From positions 676,701 through 740,700 of the forward strand of contig NW_019028997.1 of the NCBI RefSeq assembly GCF_002105155.1: DNA of 64,000 bases, read 5' to 3'. Positions 36,269-47,761 of this stretch are shown here, in pieces. Numbering within the stretch: the stretch's first letter is position 1; every line of letters begins with the position of its first letter. The notes below the pieces were generated by a model. It did no database searches, was not told the origin of the DNA, and saw only the letters and a program-made list of their open reading frames with translations. The translations under genes were made by a program, and so were the position numbers. Source of the DNA: Lobosporangium transversale. Lineage: Eukaryota > Mortierellomycota > Mortierellomycetes > Mortierellales > Mortierellaceae.

Positions 36269-36448
36269 TCATTCTGTATGCCGTGCTTTTGAAAGAAGGG
36301 GCATGCAAATGTAGAATTAATCAAAAGCATGGCTTTGGATGACCCCGTCTCTTTCAAGCATTCACACATTTTTAATATATTCTTTCAGTGCAATACAGCA
36401 ATTACAACTATTTCTTTTTTTTTACACTACGAGAGGAACTCCTTCAAA
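33379..36448. other. Intergenic region with 195-bp repeats
   Basis: No gene I can support. It holds (GAAGA)n near 33455-33484, TACATGTAC at 33795 and 33942, a T run at 34243-34273, the 195-bp tandem array (35243-35773) and an A run at 36238-36266. A cysteine-containing minus-strand frame at 34236-34493 and another at 36002-36235 are unassigned. Confidence 0.45.
35243..35773. repeat. 195-bp tandem repeat, 2.7 copies
   Basis: Units begin at ATTGCAAG at 35243, 35438 and 35633, an exact 195-bp period. Copies 2 and 3 are nearly identical. Copy 1 is more diverged and grades into unique sequence upstream. Copy 3 has a short internal deletion (lacking the GATGAGACATTGCCATCTAG stretch) and ends near 35773. 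Each unit contains TACTTACCTTGAG, which is a GTAAGTA donor-like site on the other strand, and ATAGCTCAGAGG, which matches the tRNA A-box consensus. No B box was found. Function unknown. Confidence 0.8.
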
Positions 36449-38576
36449 ATGACAACAGAACTTCCAATCTTTTCCGGCGATTACGACGTCAATATGCTTT
36501 CCAACCTTCCCATCAATGATTACTTTAAAAACAACCACCCTAGTGCCTGGCATCCTATCCATTATGCCAATAATTCCGATGTATATGAATATGTAGGGTT
36601 TGAACATGGACTCATCACAATTGGGAAACAACTTTCCTCCCCCTGCGTGTTTGCTCGAAGGTGGCTAAAGTATCTGTCCACAAAAAGCGGAAAAATTCTC
36701 AAAGAGCAAGCGGAGGGTCTCTTCGAACTAAAATTGGCAGCTATAAAGAATCAAATCACATTCTCAAACGTTCAGGCAAAATTTTCAACCAAAACGTTTG
36801 CTTCACCATCTGCTGAACAGGTACGATAACATCAATAATAAGTGCTACTCTATTCTACGTTGGTGGCACTCGACGTATTATTATTATTATTTTTGGAGAT
36901 TTTGTGGAAGCTGAAATTTGTATCAATTTTGAACGTGAGTCGTAGTTTGACGATGCTTAATATGTTCCTGAACCCATCTCTTACGCATAGAATGATCCTG
37001 TACAACCTAAGACATTAGCATTATCAAGCTCTTCCTCTCAGGTAAGAATTACATTTGGTATAATATTCTGGTTATCAGATGTGTACGCTATCGATGATTT
37101 GAGTTAACATATCGACCTCGATTATTTTAACCTAACCAAGCCAAAAACAGAAACATCTGGTATGCTACCACAGTTCTATTTGTCTTGTATATTTGCTATC
37201 GTTATTATTATTATTAATCGAAGAAATTACAAATATTTCACACACATCAATGTCTAAAGTTACCATTACTGGAAAGCGAAAGTGGCAAGGAGACATTGAG
37301 GATCCGCAGCCCCGATCAATGACATCAACTACTATGCCAAATCCATTTTTGTCCGAAGACGATGCTTGGCAGGATTTCGCGTACTTTACATCGTTCGGCC
37401 AGGCGTCAACCTGGACACATGTTGCTGACGGTCCTGATGCCATAGACTATCTGTCCTTGTTTAAGGAATACCGAACAGCTCAGAAAACATCACTGGCGCT
37501 TGATATGGTCGCAGACGTTTCCACTAGTGGCTCGGAGTCCGGAACGTTTACGGAGTGGATCAGAAAGAAATATGGGTATGCAGGCTTGAGGAATGTACGA
37601 TATAGAGCCCCTACCTCGACGGCCATCAAGGACATATGGCCTACGTTCGAAACGGTGATGGAGCGCATCTTTGCCCCTGACGTCGTATCGTATGATGATG
37701 TTTGTCGTTCTGTTGCCAAAGAGCCTGATCAGCTCGATCCACTCGTGACATACTGCAGTGCTGTACTGAGGTCATAGTAAGTCCTATCCTCGCATTTATA
37801 GCGTGCTAGGATCAGTGTTATTCTGAGCCTTATTGATCTAGGTGCCTACCAGTCTATCAGACTAATCATCTATCCTTATATTCAATAGTATGCATCATTT
37901 TACCTTCAGCAGCACTGTAAGGAAAGACATCAATGAGCGGGAGGCGTTCGTGGATTTCACTTGGTGCTTCATTCGTTCAGCTCTGACCATCGCGAAGATA
38001 CCATCACGGATGTTGGAGGTGCAGATGGATGGTAGCAAGGATCGAAAGGTGGAGACCAAGCATAAGGGGACACGGCAGAATACTCCAAGGAGGGCGGATG
38101 GGGTAGGATTGTATAATGACAATCAGATCTACGTAGCGGAAGCTGGGCAGGTCTATGGTGCCACCTTGGAGAAGAAGGAGGAAGATGCTTGGAAGGTCAA
38201 GCGTGCCATGCGGGATTCATGGGTGTCCCAGTTGCGTCGCATCTGTGAAACGCACAGGCCAACGTCACCATTGGTGGTGTTTGGGTCAACATCACATTTG
38301 CATACGACCAAATTTTACGCCATGGATTTCGTCGGATGCTTCCGCGTCTCCGTTCTGTCATCAATGGTGGTCCCACTGAGCAGCGATGATTTCGCAGACA
38401 AGATGAAGGCATGTATGTTGACGTGCCTCAACTTCGTCCGTATACTCTTGGCCGAAATCGAGAGCCGCAAGAAGGCCACTTTTATGTTCGATCAGGAGGA
38501 GAAAGAGGAGCTTCTTGAGCTTGTTGCCAGCATTCCTGCAACCAGCACGACGCCCATCAAGAAGGATGAGAAGTAA
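36449..38576 (+). CDS. Unknown protein with possible PD-(D/E)XK nuclease core
   Basis: Exons 36449-36820, 36991-37041, about 37151-37776 and 37889-38576 give about 578 aa. The start of the third block is uncertain; the frame is open from 37151 and could instead begin near 37275. I recognise no named family. In the last exon, a helix with Glu368 (NEREAF) is followed by MLEVQ, then RRADGVG (Asp420) and IYVAEAG (Glu434). That spacing of E, D and ExG suggests a degenerate restriction-endonuclease-like fold. This is inference, because the final Lys is replaced. The first exon contains CVFARRWLKYL. No signal peptide or membrane segment. Similar lineage-specific genes seem frequent in Mucoromycota-type fungi. 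Confidence 0.65.
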
Positions 38577-39063
38577 TTCTTTACTAGATTCTGCGATTTC
38601 CTTTCCTTGTATTAAAAAATCACTTTGTACAGTAGTTGTCATCAAACAACAAATGGCGAATGACGTCCCTTGGTTGCAGCAGTGCATGAGCAAGTTCAAG
38701 CTAAGCTAAAGCTAAGCACACGACCTTTATCACAACCCAGCCATGAGCCTAATGTCCAACTCTCTCCCGCCTCTCTTTAAGGTCCATGAACGCTGACTCT
38801 GACTCTTGATTCGTTGACTGGAATGTCTCCGGCCTGTAATAGTGTTCGATGCATGTCCTGAGTATCGACCAGAGGTCTAGTCTTCAAAGCGGATAGAAAT
38901 CTTTTCTTTTTCATTTCTTTTTTTTTTTTTTTTTTTTTTTTTTTTCTTACACATTTCGCTTGATAAGGGCCAGCAAAGGATAAGGTATTACATAAGGCCA
39001 CCAAATGGGATCCATTACACCATATTCTGTATATTGTATACCATACATATACCATATATATGG
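38577..39063. other. Intergenic
   Basis: T run at 38920-38945, and a palindromic ATACCATACATATACCATATATATGG stretch (within 39037-39064) immediately before the truncated Tc1 coding sequence. No gene seen. Confidence 0.4.
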
Positions 39064-39662
39064 TGGAAGTGGTATGGCCAGGACCCTGAAAAGTTAATTT
39101 TTCAGCAGGACAATGCAAGTGTTCATACGAGTAGGATGGTTAAAGAGTTCTTTATTAAGTCACACATTACCACTTTGGAGTGGCCTCCAAATTCTCCTGA
39201 CCTCAACCCTATCGAGAATGTATGGGCCTACATGGATCATCGGCTCAAGGGATATGAGAAGGTACCAAAGGATCTGGATGAACTATGGGAAAGACTACAG
39301 GATATCTGGACATCTGTTCCACCTGACTTCCTTGATGAGCTATATGAAAGTATGCCACGAAGGGTAGAGGAGCTACATCGCAAGAAAGGAGGTCGTACAC
39401 ATTACTGAAGAACAGAAAAAAAAAACAAATAAAGCAAAGCTGCTGTTTTTCTTCAAATGTCATTCAATGAGATGCCAATAATTGGCATTCATCTAAATTT
39501 TCAATTAGCAACAGGAGCTCATTGACATTGTAGTAGGAGTGACATTGTCGATGGTCGAACTCGCTACGTAAGTTTCATTAGCGACAAGCAAGATCAAATT
39601 GGAGAAAGGAATGAGAATGTCGAAATTCCTAATTCATTGAATGACTTTTGATGACCACTGTA
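39064..39662 (+). mobile_element. 5'-truncated Tc1/mariner element
   Basis: The coding part (39064-39408) keeps the C-terminal third of a Tc1 transposase: FQQDNASVHTS with the second catalytic Asp, then SPDLNPIENVW with the Glu exactly 34 residues later (DD34E spacing), and a normal stop. The 5' half with HTH and the first Asp is absent. The 3' end is kept: reading inward from about 39656 on the minus strand gives CAGTGGTCATCAAAAGTCA, a typical Tc1 terminus, next to TA. No matching left end was found upstream. It belongs to a different subfamily from the intact element at 59744. Confidence 0.8.
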
Positions 39663-40239
39663 TATATCATCATGTCAATATAATTCTGTGCAAAATAATA
39701 ATACACATATTAACACATCTCGCCTCGCTTTTTTTTTTTTTTTTTTTTTTTGGAGTAAGTAATAACCAGCCGCTGTAGTGCATGTAACATGTACAAAAGT
39801 CCATATCTGTTTGAATATTCATCCTATAACTGCCTAGTCATATTTTTAAAATAGTAACAGTAATAATAACAACATTAATAACAACAATAAAAACAATAAC
39901 AATAATAATTATACCCAAGTTCAAGGATAAGAAAAGAAAGAGTGAAAGCAATTCATGGTCAAATGATTTTCATGGTCGAAAGCAAAAGCCGAAACCCGAG
40001 ATTGCTTGACATCTTATAGCACAGGTATCATCTGGGCCTTTCCAGTAAACCAATATCACTCCAGACATCCAGGTTGAAGTCCGAGGCTAGCATCCAGCGC
40101 GATATGGATGGGCAACACGGTCCTCCAATGGAGTTAAGGAGCTCAAACATAAGCTCCTGTATTCTGTAAGATATCGAGAGATGCACAAGCAGGGCTCAGG
40201 AATACAGAAATGGGCACAGCACCAATTATATACTCTTAC
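39663..40239. other. Intergenic
   Basis: T run at 39729-39750 and an AATAAC/AACAAT-rich stretch at 39850-39910. No gene seen. The 40080-40239 part may belong to the decayed hAT element. Confidence 0.35.
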
Positions 40240-40410
40240 CAAGCTTTTCCAATATGACTTTTGCCGATTGAGGATGAACGCGCTCCATGGCAATCATAAC
40301 TGAAGCTGGCTGAAAGTCATGGGCTGGGACGTGAAATGTTATTCCAAAGAACTTCCTTTGATTACCGCTTGTCCAACTATCCACTGTGATTGCGCCTTGA
40401 ACTTTATGTT
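40240..40410 (-). pseudogene. hAT transposase fragment
   Basis: The minus strand encodes GAITVDSWTSGNQRKFFG followed by HVPAHDFQPASV and HPQSAKVILEKL. This matches the start of the hAT (Ac-like) catalytic domain, where D[LS]WTS carries the first catalytic Asp. A GTAAGA donor follows at 40239-40234. Nearby reading frames on both sides are broken, so only a piece of the transposase remains and terminal repeats were not found. Confidence 0.6.
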
Positions 40411-41071
40411 AAGTAAAGTAGCTCTTGGTCTGCACCCACAAATTTGTTATATTCAAATCCATCATTGATTGGATAGCGTCTGTGCTTGAAACTGCATATA
40501 ATGACTCAAGTTGCAAACATATTGCCTTGAAAGGATCCCAGTCAATTAAATTGAAAGAAGTTCAAGCAATTCATAGAGCGTGTACCATGTCTCCGATGCT
40601 CCATGACTGGTGCGTAGGTTATGTCGGCGCTACTCCAAAGCTTTAGCTTCAGCCCCAAGCAGGGTTGAGCATGGGTTGTCAAAAGGCAAGGACAGGCTAA
40701 ATCTTGTGACGAGACCTTCAATTCCTCTTACACCTGGGTCGAAGAGCCACTAAGAACGAAGCTCGGAGAAGAACAAGTGATTAATAGAGTTTTATAATAT
40801 GGCGAAGCTGACACTGTCAAACAACCCTTATCACACTCGCCAAAAAAAAAAAAAAAAAAAAAAAAGATAGAGATTGAAGATTTTATTTCGCTCAAAGATT
40901 CGGACGACTGACATGAACAGCATTCACCCACTCACTGGTCCAAAACGCAAAATTTCCCATACAGCAGTATAAAAAGTACAATAGTAATAACAACAAACCT
41001 CTCCAACAGTGGGCTTCCGTCGCTGAATCTACTCATGGTGGCCACATGAAACCTGGAAATATAAATGAAAT
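40411..41071. other. Probable decayed hAT flank and A run
   Basis: No gene seen. Contains an A run at 40842-40865. Broken frames on the minus strand near 40600 could be older transposase sequence. Confidence 0.3.
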
Positions 41072-41791
41072 TCATTTAGGAACCATTTTCAAAGCATAAG
41101 ACTGAGAATTATCAAGCTCATCTAGAGCAAAAGGCGCGCTGAGCGTGCACCAGAAGAAAAAAAGAAATAAGGCGATGTTGAATATGTTACCTGAGTTATT
41201 TCCTACAAAAATGTATGTGGTTTCGTCAAGATGCAGTGTGGAAAGCCTTCTTTTCGAATGGAGGGGGATTCTGTTGTAAATATATCGGGCCTTCCCTTCA
41301 CCTCTGGAGAAGGATGCTTTATAGAGCGTGGCTTTATCGATATCAATTTGCTTAAAATTCATTTCCTTGATTTTAGCCTTGAGGTCAGACACAGTAGCAT
41401 TCCACTCAATCTCGACTTGACACTCGCAGAAAAACGCGAATCCCGGTCTAATGCAGGTAAACTTCAAGTTGCTGCCGGCATTGAGAGTACTGCCTAATGG
41501 ACGCTGTACAACTATATATATAGTATTGTCGAAATACAATGTAGAAAGTCTTGTTCTTGGATGGAGGGGCATACTGTCCTTAATATCATCCGGTCTGATG
41601 AACGAATATCCATCATCATTGAGGAGCAATACTCTCCAGAGCATGAGTTTAATAGCAGGAATGTCATCGAACTCGGGAGCATTACTTTTTTCGATTTTAT
41701 TCTTGAGGTTAAACACATTAGCAGTCGGCTCAATTACGACTTCGAAGGCATCAAAAGTGGGGTTCCCGTCTACAAGGCAGAAAATTTTCAT
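41072..41791 (-). CDS. CRN-type protein with two tandem header domains
   Basis: A 239-aa frame from a good Met. Residues 1-100 are a Crinkler N-terminal ubiquitin-like header: KIFCLVDGNPTFDAFEV, then a variable loop, LMLWRVLLL, and STLYFDNTIYIVVQRP in the place of the HVLVxxP end. Residues about 107-200 repeat the same fold in diverged form (LKFTCIRPG, VSDLKAKIKE, ATLYKASF, STLHLDETTYIFVGN). Headers mediate trafficking of CRN effectors and normally occur once. A GTAACA after VGNNSG could be a donor; reading through gives a hydrophobic tail that is probably not real protein. I could not find an in-frame C-terminal effector module, so the gene may be truncated or degenerate. Confidence 0.6.
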   Translation of the reverse strand: MKIFCLVDGNPTFDAFEVVIEPTANVFNLKNKIEKSNAPEFDDIPAIKLMLWRVLLLNDDGYSFIRPDDIKDSMPLHPRTRLSTLYFDNTIYIVVQRPLGSTLNAGSNLKFTCIRPGFAFFCECQVEIEWNATVSDLKAKIKEMNFKQIDIDKATLYKASFSRGEGKARYIYNRIPLHSKRRLSTLHLDETTYIFVGNNSGNIFNIALFLFFFWCTLSAPFALDELDNSQSYALKMVPK

Positions 41792-44150
41792 TATGTTTTG
41801 TCGGTTGGATGGGTGAATGTGTCAGAAGATAAAGAAAGGGCGTGGGAGTGGTTGGCGATTATGTGATTTACGAACAGGAGGCAACAAATATCACCTGTGC
41901 ATTTTTTGGGATCAAACTTACAAAGCGTTGCCGTACTTTGCAAGCAGGGGAACATGCCAATAACAGAAGGCTTTTATTCTATACACTTGCTTTTTTTTTT
42001 TTTTTCTTGTTTGACGAGAGAGGAGGTCTAAAAAACACGCCTGGTTTGAGCGCAAAATAAGCTCTATCAGAACAAGATATCGATGATACACGCATAAAGT
42101 ATTTACATATTGTCAGGTTAGCTGACTTCTCTTTTACAACGAAGCTCGGATCTAGTTTAATTCAAGGCTAAAAGAATACCTGCTTACGCATTTTAGGTAT
42201 TTATCTCACTTCAACCGCCATTCTTTGGTCATGGTCCTCTTCCTCTTTTGTTGCCTTTGAGGTTGCTCAGGAACAAATTATATTCCTGAAGTAGTCAGGA
42301 CGCTGCCGCAATCGTCTTCTTGAGGTTGGTGGCATGCATGGTATGATACTGTCACTAAGTTGAACAATATTCCTATCTTTGGTAATATAGTGGAGACCCA
42401 ATCTAGGAGGCACAGCCATATACTGTGTAGCGTTCCATTTTACCCCTCAAGATCTTTGATGGTTAAAACAAAACAAAACATAAAAAAAAAAAGTACATGT
42501 ACAATTGAAGAGATTGTGATGGATGGCAAACATTATCGGGGGTTCGTTTGAAAACTGTTTAGAATGGATGTTTACAGTTATGCATGTACTTTGAAACGCA
42601 TACGTGAGATCGGCAATCGGCAACCACAGCTGTAACAACAGTGGCTAGTTTTGCAACCCTGAAGATGGGATGTGTGTGTGCTGCACAGTTACGAATTCCT
42701 GCATTTTCATGTGCAATTGTCCTTTTTTCTCTGATATACAGGACATGTGTTCCAGAACCAGGCATTGTGTTTATATAAATATATATATATATATATATTT
42801 CTTGTAATATATACAATATACTTATTATATAAGTAACCATACATATTTGATTCCTTTTTGCATTGAAGGTTAAGGTTATTCTTTCATGCTCAAAGTGAGA
42901 TGGGTTATACATGCCTATGTATGGCAATCATTCTTTCTTTTGTTTCGGCCAAGTGGAGATCTGGCCGAAGTGAACAATGCAATAAAGCTGATCAGGGCAG
43001 AAAACACCGATACACTTTGGCTGTTCTGCCTCTTTTTTTTTTTTTTTTTTTTTTTTCTTCATTCTTCTTGTGGGATGTTAAACAAAAAGAAAAGAAAAAA
43101 AAAACTAACCAGCCACAAGCCCCCCTTTTTTCCTTTATAAACTTTGTACATCATGCGCCCAACTGTTTTTAGTTTAGCCAATCCTGGTTGTACACCAGTC
43201 GAGCAAGAGACTAAAACACAAATTGGTTTTTTGTTTGCTTGATCAGGAAAGCAATTAGAGTTCTTGGATTGATAATGATCATGTCTCTTTCCCTTTTCAA
43301 CAAAAGAGGAACAATAGAAGGAAAAAATAAGGGCGGATAGAATTCCTCTTTTCCTCTTCCTTTCTTCCTTTCTTGTTCCTGTGTAAGGACCAAGTGGAGA
43401 CAGACAAGCGAGATTGGAGAAGCTAGAACAAAAAAAAAAAGGCCTGTAGCAATGGACATGTGCTCGTCGGTTATTGTTTTTGTTTTTGTTGTTTTCTCCC
43501 TATTGCCACGTTATTGATTCATAAACAATGATGCTTTTGTATTTGGCATGGTGTACATTTACACTTTTTTTTTTTTTTTTTTGTTTTTGGCATGTGCAGT
43601 CTGCCGGAGAATATTTTAAATCAAAACGAGTTGTTTGTTGTTGTTTTGTCTTCTTAGTCCCCATCAAACACCATCATCGCAAAAAAAAAAAAAAAAAAAA
43701 GTGAGCCAACAGACACGAACACATGGCTGGTGATTATTAAGAGCATTTTTGATATAAATGTAGATTTTGCCTAATGAAGTCTTTCTAATGACCTTGGCCA
43801 AGACAGAGAGACCAGCTTACAACAGTCTGGGGAAGAGGGGTAATGGGCTATGGTTCGACGGCAGTGTCATTATAAACTGTTGTCTTAGTATGAAAATAGA
43901 CGATGTAAACGACGAGTAATAAGGCTGAACATGGGCGGCGACCTGAACCAAAAGAAAAGAGAAAAAAAAACTTTGCAGCTCTTGAAGGTTTATTTCCGCT
44001 CCAATCCAATCTCAAGATGTTGTGATGGCGATATTTGACGCGAACCAATAGGACCACCAAGATTCTTTTTCATTATTAAAATAACATACTCAATCACCTC
44101 TATTCAATTCCTCCATCCCTCTTTCACGTTCCTCCTCCATCTCTTCCACA
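41792..44150. other. Intergenic
   Basis: No gene seen. T/A runs near 41991, 43035, 43565 and 43681, (AT)n near 42778-42800 and TACATGTAC at 42494. The CT-rich 5' flank of the bZIP gene begins near 44100. Confidence 0.4.
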
Positions 44151-44158
44151 TATAAATA
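44151..44158 (+). promoter_or_regulatory. TATA box of the bZIP gene
   Basis: TATAAATA preceded by pyrimidine-rich sequence and followed by a CT-rich stretch, typical of a fungal transcription start. It places both upstream ORFs inside the predicted leader. Confidence 0.55.
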
Positions 44159-44366
44159 GGTTTACTTTCTTTATCTTTTCTTCCGCTCTCTTTTCTCCTC
44201 ACTTTTCGCCTTTCAATCCGTTCTTTCTCTCGTTCGTGTTCTACGCATTTCTCAACTTTTGCTTTTTTTCTTCTTCATAGTTTTTTTTTTTTTCTTCTTT
44301 TTAAATATCTTTTATATTCTTATTTTTCATATTCATTTCTACTTTTCTTTTATACGTGTCGTCAAA

Positions 44367-44387
44367 ATGTCATCCATTATTGCTTAA
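44367..44387 (+). promoter_or_regulatory. Upstream ORF 1 of the bZIP gene
   Basis: ATG with a favourable AAA context, six codons (MSSIIA) and a TAA, about 210 bases after the TATA box. A very short first uORF is the element that permits reinitiation in GCN4/cpcA/cpc-1 leaders. Role inferred from position and from the identity of the downstream gene. Confidence 0.6.
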
Positions 44388-44550
44388 ACGCTATACCTCC
44401 TGCGCGCGAAATTAACTCTCAACATCAGTCAAATAATCATAACAACAACTAACAAGTGCTTTTTGGTATCGAATCGAATCAAAAATAACGAAAACATCAC
44501 TCAACTTTATCTCATCAATAACAACCAACCTCCAATCTCAACCAACAAAA

Positions 44551-44658
44551 ATGGCTTTCTTCTGCCTCTCAACTCCTCGTGCTCAGAACAACAGAAACAG
44601 ATACACCCAACCGAAGACCTCATTCGATAGACATAGACCAACCAAACGACCGTCTTAA
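44551..44658 (+). promoter_or_regulatory. Upstream ORF 2 of the bZIP gene
   Basis: ATG in the context AAAAATGGC, 35 codons ending at TAA. It starts 163 bases after uORF1 and ends 197 bases before the main ATG. In GCN4-type control this would be the inhibitory uORF, bypassed when eIF2 is phosphorylated. An intron in the leader could remove it; this cannot be tested here. Confidence 0.55.
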
Positions 44659-44855
44659 AAAAAACGCAGCCCTTTCACTTTATTCATTGACTTTTTCTTT
44701 TTTTTTTTTTTTTTTTCCTCATTTTCTATTGAACAAATCATTCAAAACGTTCCATTATCAAAGCCCCTCTCTCTTCTATTCCAATTCCTTGTTTTTGATA
44801 ATTTCATTTCAAAACTATACTTCTACAAAAAAAAAAAAAGGAAAAGAAACAAAGT

Positions 44856-46593
44856 ATGAATACATCAATCATGAATATCGTCGCCAACAGCAACAGCCAA
44901 TCCGGCGCCGCTGCGTTTGGAGCAGCTGAGCGCCTGCTCAAGTCCGCAGATGCTCTTAATTTTGCATTAACTGGTTCAGGTACGATAGGAACCAAAAAAA
45001 AAAAAAAAAAAAAAAAAAATTGTGTGCTTTGTTTGTTTGAATGAATGAGCCTCAGCAAAAACAAACAACCAATGTTATATACTCATTTGACTGTTGTTGT
45101 GGATGACTCGAGTGTGTCAGCTGACCAGACCCTGACACATTCTGGTCATCTCGCGTGGATTGTTCGGAGTGTGAATTCAAAACCTTTTTATGTCATTTAT
45201 TAAAACTGTATTTCTTCACTTTTTTTTTCTTTGAACTATTGCCTCCATTTTTTTTTTTTTTTTTAAAAATAATTTACCATAAACAGACAAGAAGAACACG
45301 GAATACTCTCGACAAGATTTGCTTGGGTTTAGCAGTTTGGATCTTGTCGCTGATTCGACCGAACTCACCACTTCTTTGTTTGACGATTGGCTTTCCGGTG
45401 ATCTGCAGCAAGCTGGCTTTAGCGGCGACGATTCTTCGTCCGACTCGGACTCTAGCTGCCATAGCCATAGCCCTGTTCTCTCCCTCAAAAGTGATTCGCC
45501 TGCTCTCGGATTTGATTCCATTACCTCGGACGCAGACTTGATTCACTCGCCTACATTTGGATCGACTATGGGTTTCTTCCCCGATATCAACCTCACTGCC
45601 AGTCGCTTGTTCGCAAACCTCAACGATGGTACTAATATTGACACGAACTCGCCCCTTAATGCCTCCGCCAACAACCATGTCGTTGCTACGACAGCCACAG
45701 ATGCAAGCAATATTAACAGTGCAGCAACTACATCATCCCCCATGATGCCTTTGACCCCCGAGGCTGTTCGACAAGCCGCTATTGCGCTCAACATCCCATG
45801 GAGCAAAGCGTTGGAAGAAGCTGTGTTGGCACAGTCATTGTTGGCATCTCTCCCTATGACTTTGCCCATTATGACAACGCCCCTTAGACAGTCCACGACG
45901 CCGTCACAACCAACGACGCCCCCTCAGTCCAATGCCACTGTTACTTCCATTGCCAACATGGTGCCTAAACAAGGCGCTAGTATTAATGTCGCTCACGACA
46001 GTACCATGGATATATCCCCTCCATGCACGCCTGTGATGTCCACAATCTCAAGCCTGTCTCCCCTGTATACCCAACCTATGGGGAGCCCTTCATCCTCTTC
46101 CTTGGCCAGTCCCTTGTCACCGACGATGACAATGGCGACTACGAGCCCAAAGTCATCAGCACCGTCTACTCCGAGGCTATCTATTTTGAGTAGCACACAG
46201 ACTCGTTTGCCTATTGGCAATAGCAACACCACGATCCAGGCAACGACCTACAAGAGTACTTACAGGACTGCATCGCTTTTCAAGCGAAATCGTGAGTTGG
46301 AGCAACCCCCATCGGTTTTGGATGGCAAGGACCTTTCAGAGCTGGATGAGGTGGCATTGAAGCGAGCCAAGAACACGGATGCAGCCCGTCGATCTCGTCA
46401 CAAGAAGTTGGTTCGGATGGAAAGTCTTGAGCAACGTGTTGCAGAATTGGAGGTTGAGAACTCGATGTTCGAGTCAAAGTTGAATGAAGTGGAATTGGAA
46501 CGGTCCTTGTTGGCGGATAAGGATCAGATGCAACAGGCTCGTATCCAGGAGCTTGAGCAAATGCTTGCATCTATGCGGGAAAAACAGTATTAA
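44856..46593 (+). CDS. GCN4/CPC1-type bZIP transcription activator
   Basis: Two exons, 44856-44979 and 45287-46593; 476 aa. The last 78 residues form a bZIP almost identical in pattern to Gcn4: LKRAKNTDAARRSRHKK basic region, then RMESLEQRVAELEVEN and heptad leucines to the end. The centre is Ser/Thr/Pro-rich, with an acidic segment near the N-terminus (LFDDWLSGDLQQAGF) likely to be the activation domain. Gcn4-type factors bind TGACTCA-like sites and induce amino-acid biosynthesis under starvation, acting in the nucleus. Two uORFs in the leader support the same assignment and suggest translational control through Gcn2. An A run starts directly at the stop codon. Confidence 0.93.
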
Positions 46594-47299
46594 AAAAAAA
46601 AAAAAAAAAAAAAAAACATAAGGTCATTAGAACTCTCCTTTCTTTCTCATTTCATTCCTATTAGCATTGATCATTATACATGTAGTCTATTTTGCATAAA
46701 AGTAAAAGATAAAAAAGACAAAAAAGTATACATATACATACACACTCCCCCTTCACGAAGAACGAGATGTTGAGTATTTGTCAAGTTTTTCTATAAATCT
46801 TAAACTATGATTGGCTAAGAACACATTTCAATAGCTCTACCCTATTATCTTTCACCATCATCGACACACGTACGTGAAGAATCTCTTGACATTCTCAATT
46901 GACACATTTGTCTAAAAAGGAAATTCTAGCCACCTCATTTGACCCACAAGTCATATCAACTACACCATGGAAGACCAGCTATGCAATCAAACAAAACGAG
47001 TGGTCACCTCATTCTGTCTTTAAATGTAGGTGAGATATCCTCCATCATGCTACTAAGCTAATAATATATACTAACATACGATAGTGGCACAGAGTTCACA
47101 GGTGAAAATCATTAAACCGACTAACATAGTGGACTTTTTCAGGCGCCTTTGCAATGGTGCCAAAATATTGTCATAATGGCAACGCACTAGGCCGTGGAAG
47201 TGATGTCTTACTGACCACTTCAATCTTCCTGTACTTCGAAAGGAGAGCTCACCCAGCATCCACCCCAGAGGTGGGGAAAACTTCTTTTTTGTTTTATTT

Positions 47300-47338
<39 letters not shown>

Positions 47339-47761
47339 GAAGAGACCTTGCTTTTTGATCCTTTGATATCAGGTCTTCCTACAAAAGCTGAATTCAGTAA
47401 GGATTAGGCTGTGCATCCGTGGTTAGGGAGGAAAGCTGGCTTTGACTATCGCAAGACAGATAGTTTCGTTGCCAGAGGAAGTGAAGTAATAGAACTAAGC
47501 ACATCACTCAATCCTAAATGATGCAAAAGACAACCTTTTGGGAAGCAAATTCTACTCATTACACAACACTACATGTCACATTACAATTTTCGACAGACAT
47601 AGATGGCCACCCCATTCAATTCTACAGCGCCGTCTTCTTAGTTGATGGTTTAAATTGCTTCATCTCATACTTTGATACAGCTATTGATTTATTGGAAATT
47701 TGTCTACTTTAAGCGATTATTTTCATTATTGAGATGGAATCTTTATAAGAACAAGGTCAAG
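46594..47761. other. Intergenic
   Basis: No gene seen. A run at 46594-46615, TACATGTA at 46677, and a T10/A29 palindrome at 47297-47335. Confidence 0.4.

Noticed and set aside
45274..45896. Minus-strand frames opposite the bZIP gene
   Set aside because: Shadows of the real coding strand; no independent start context or motif.
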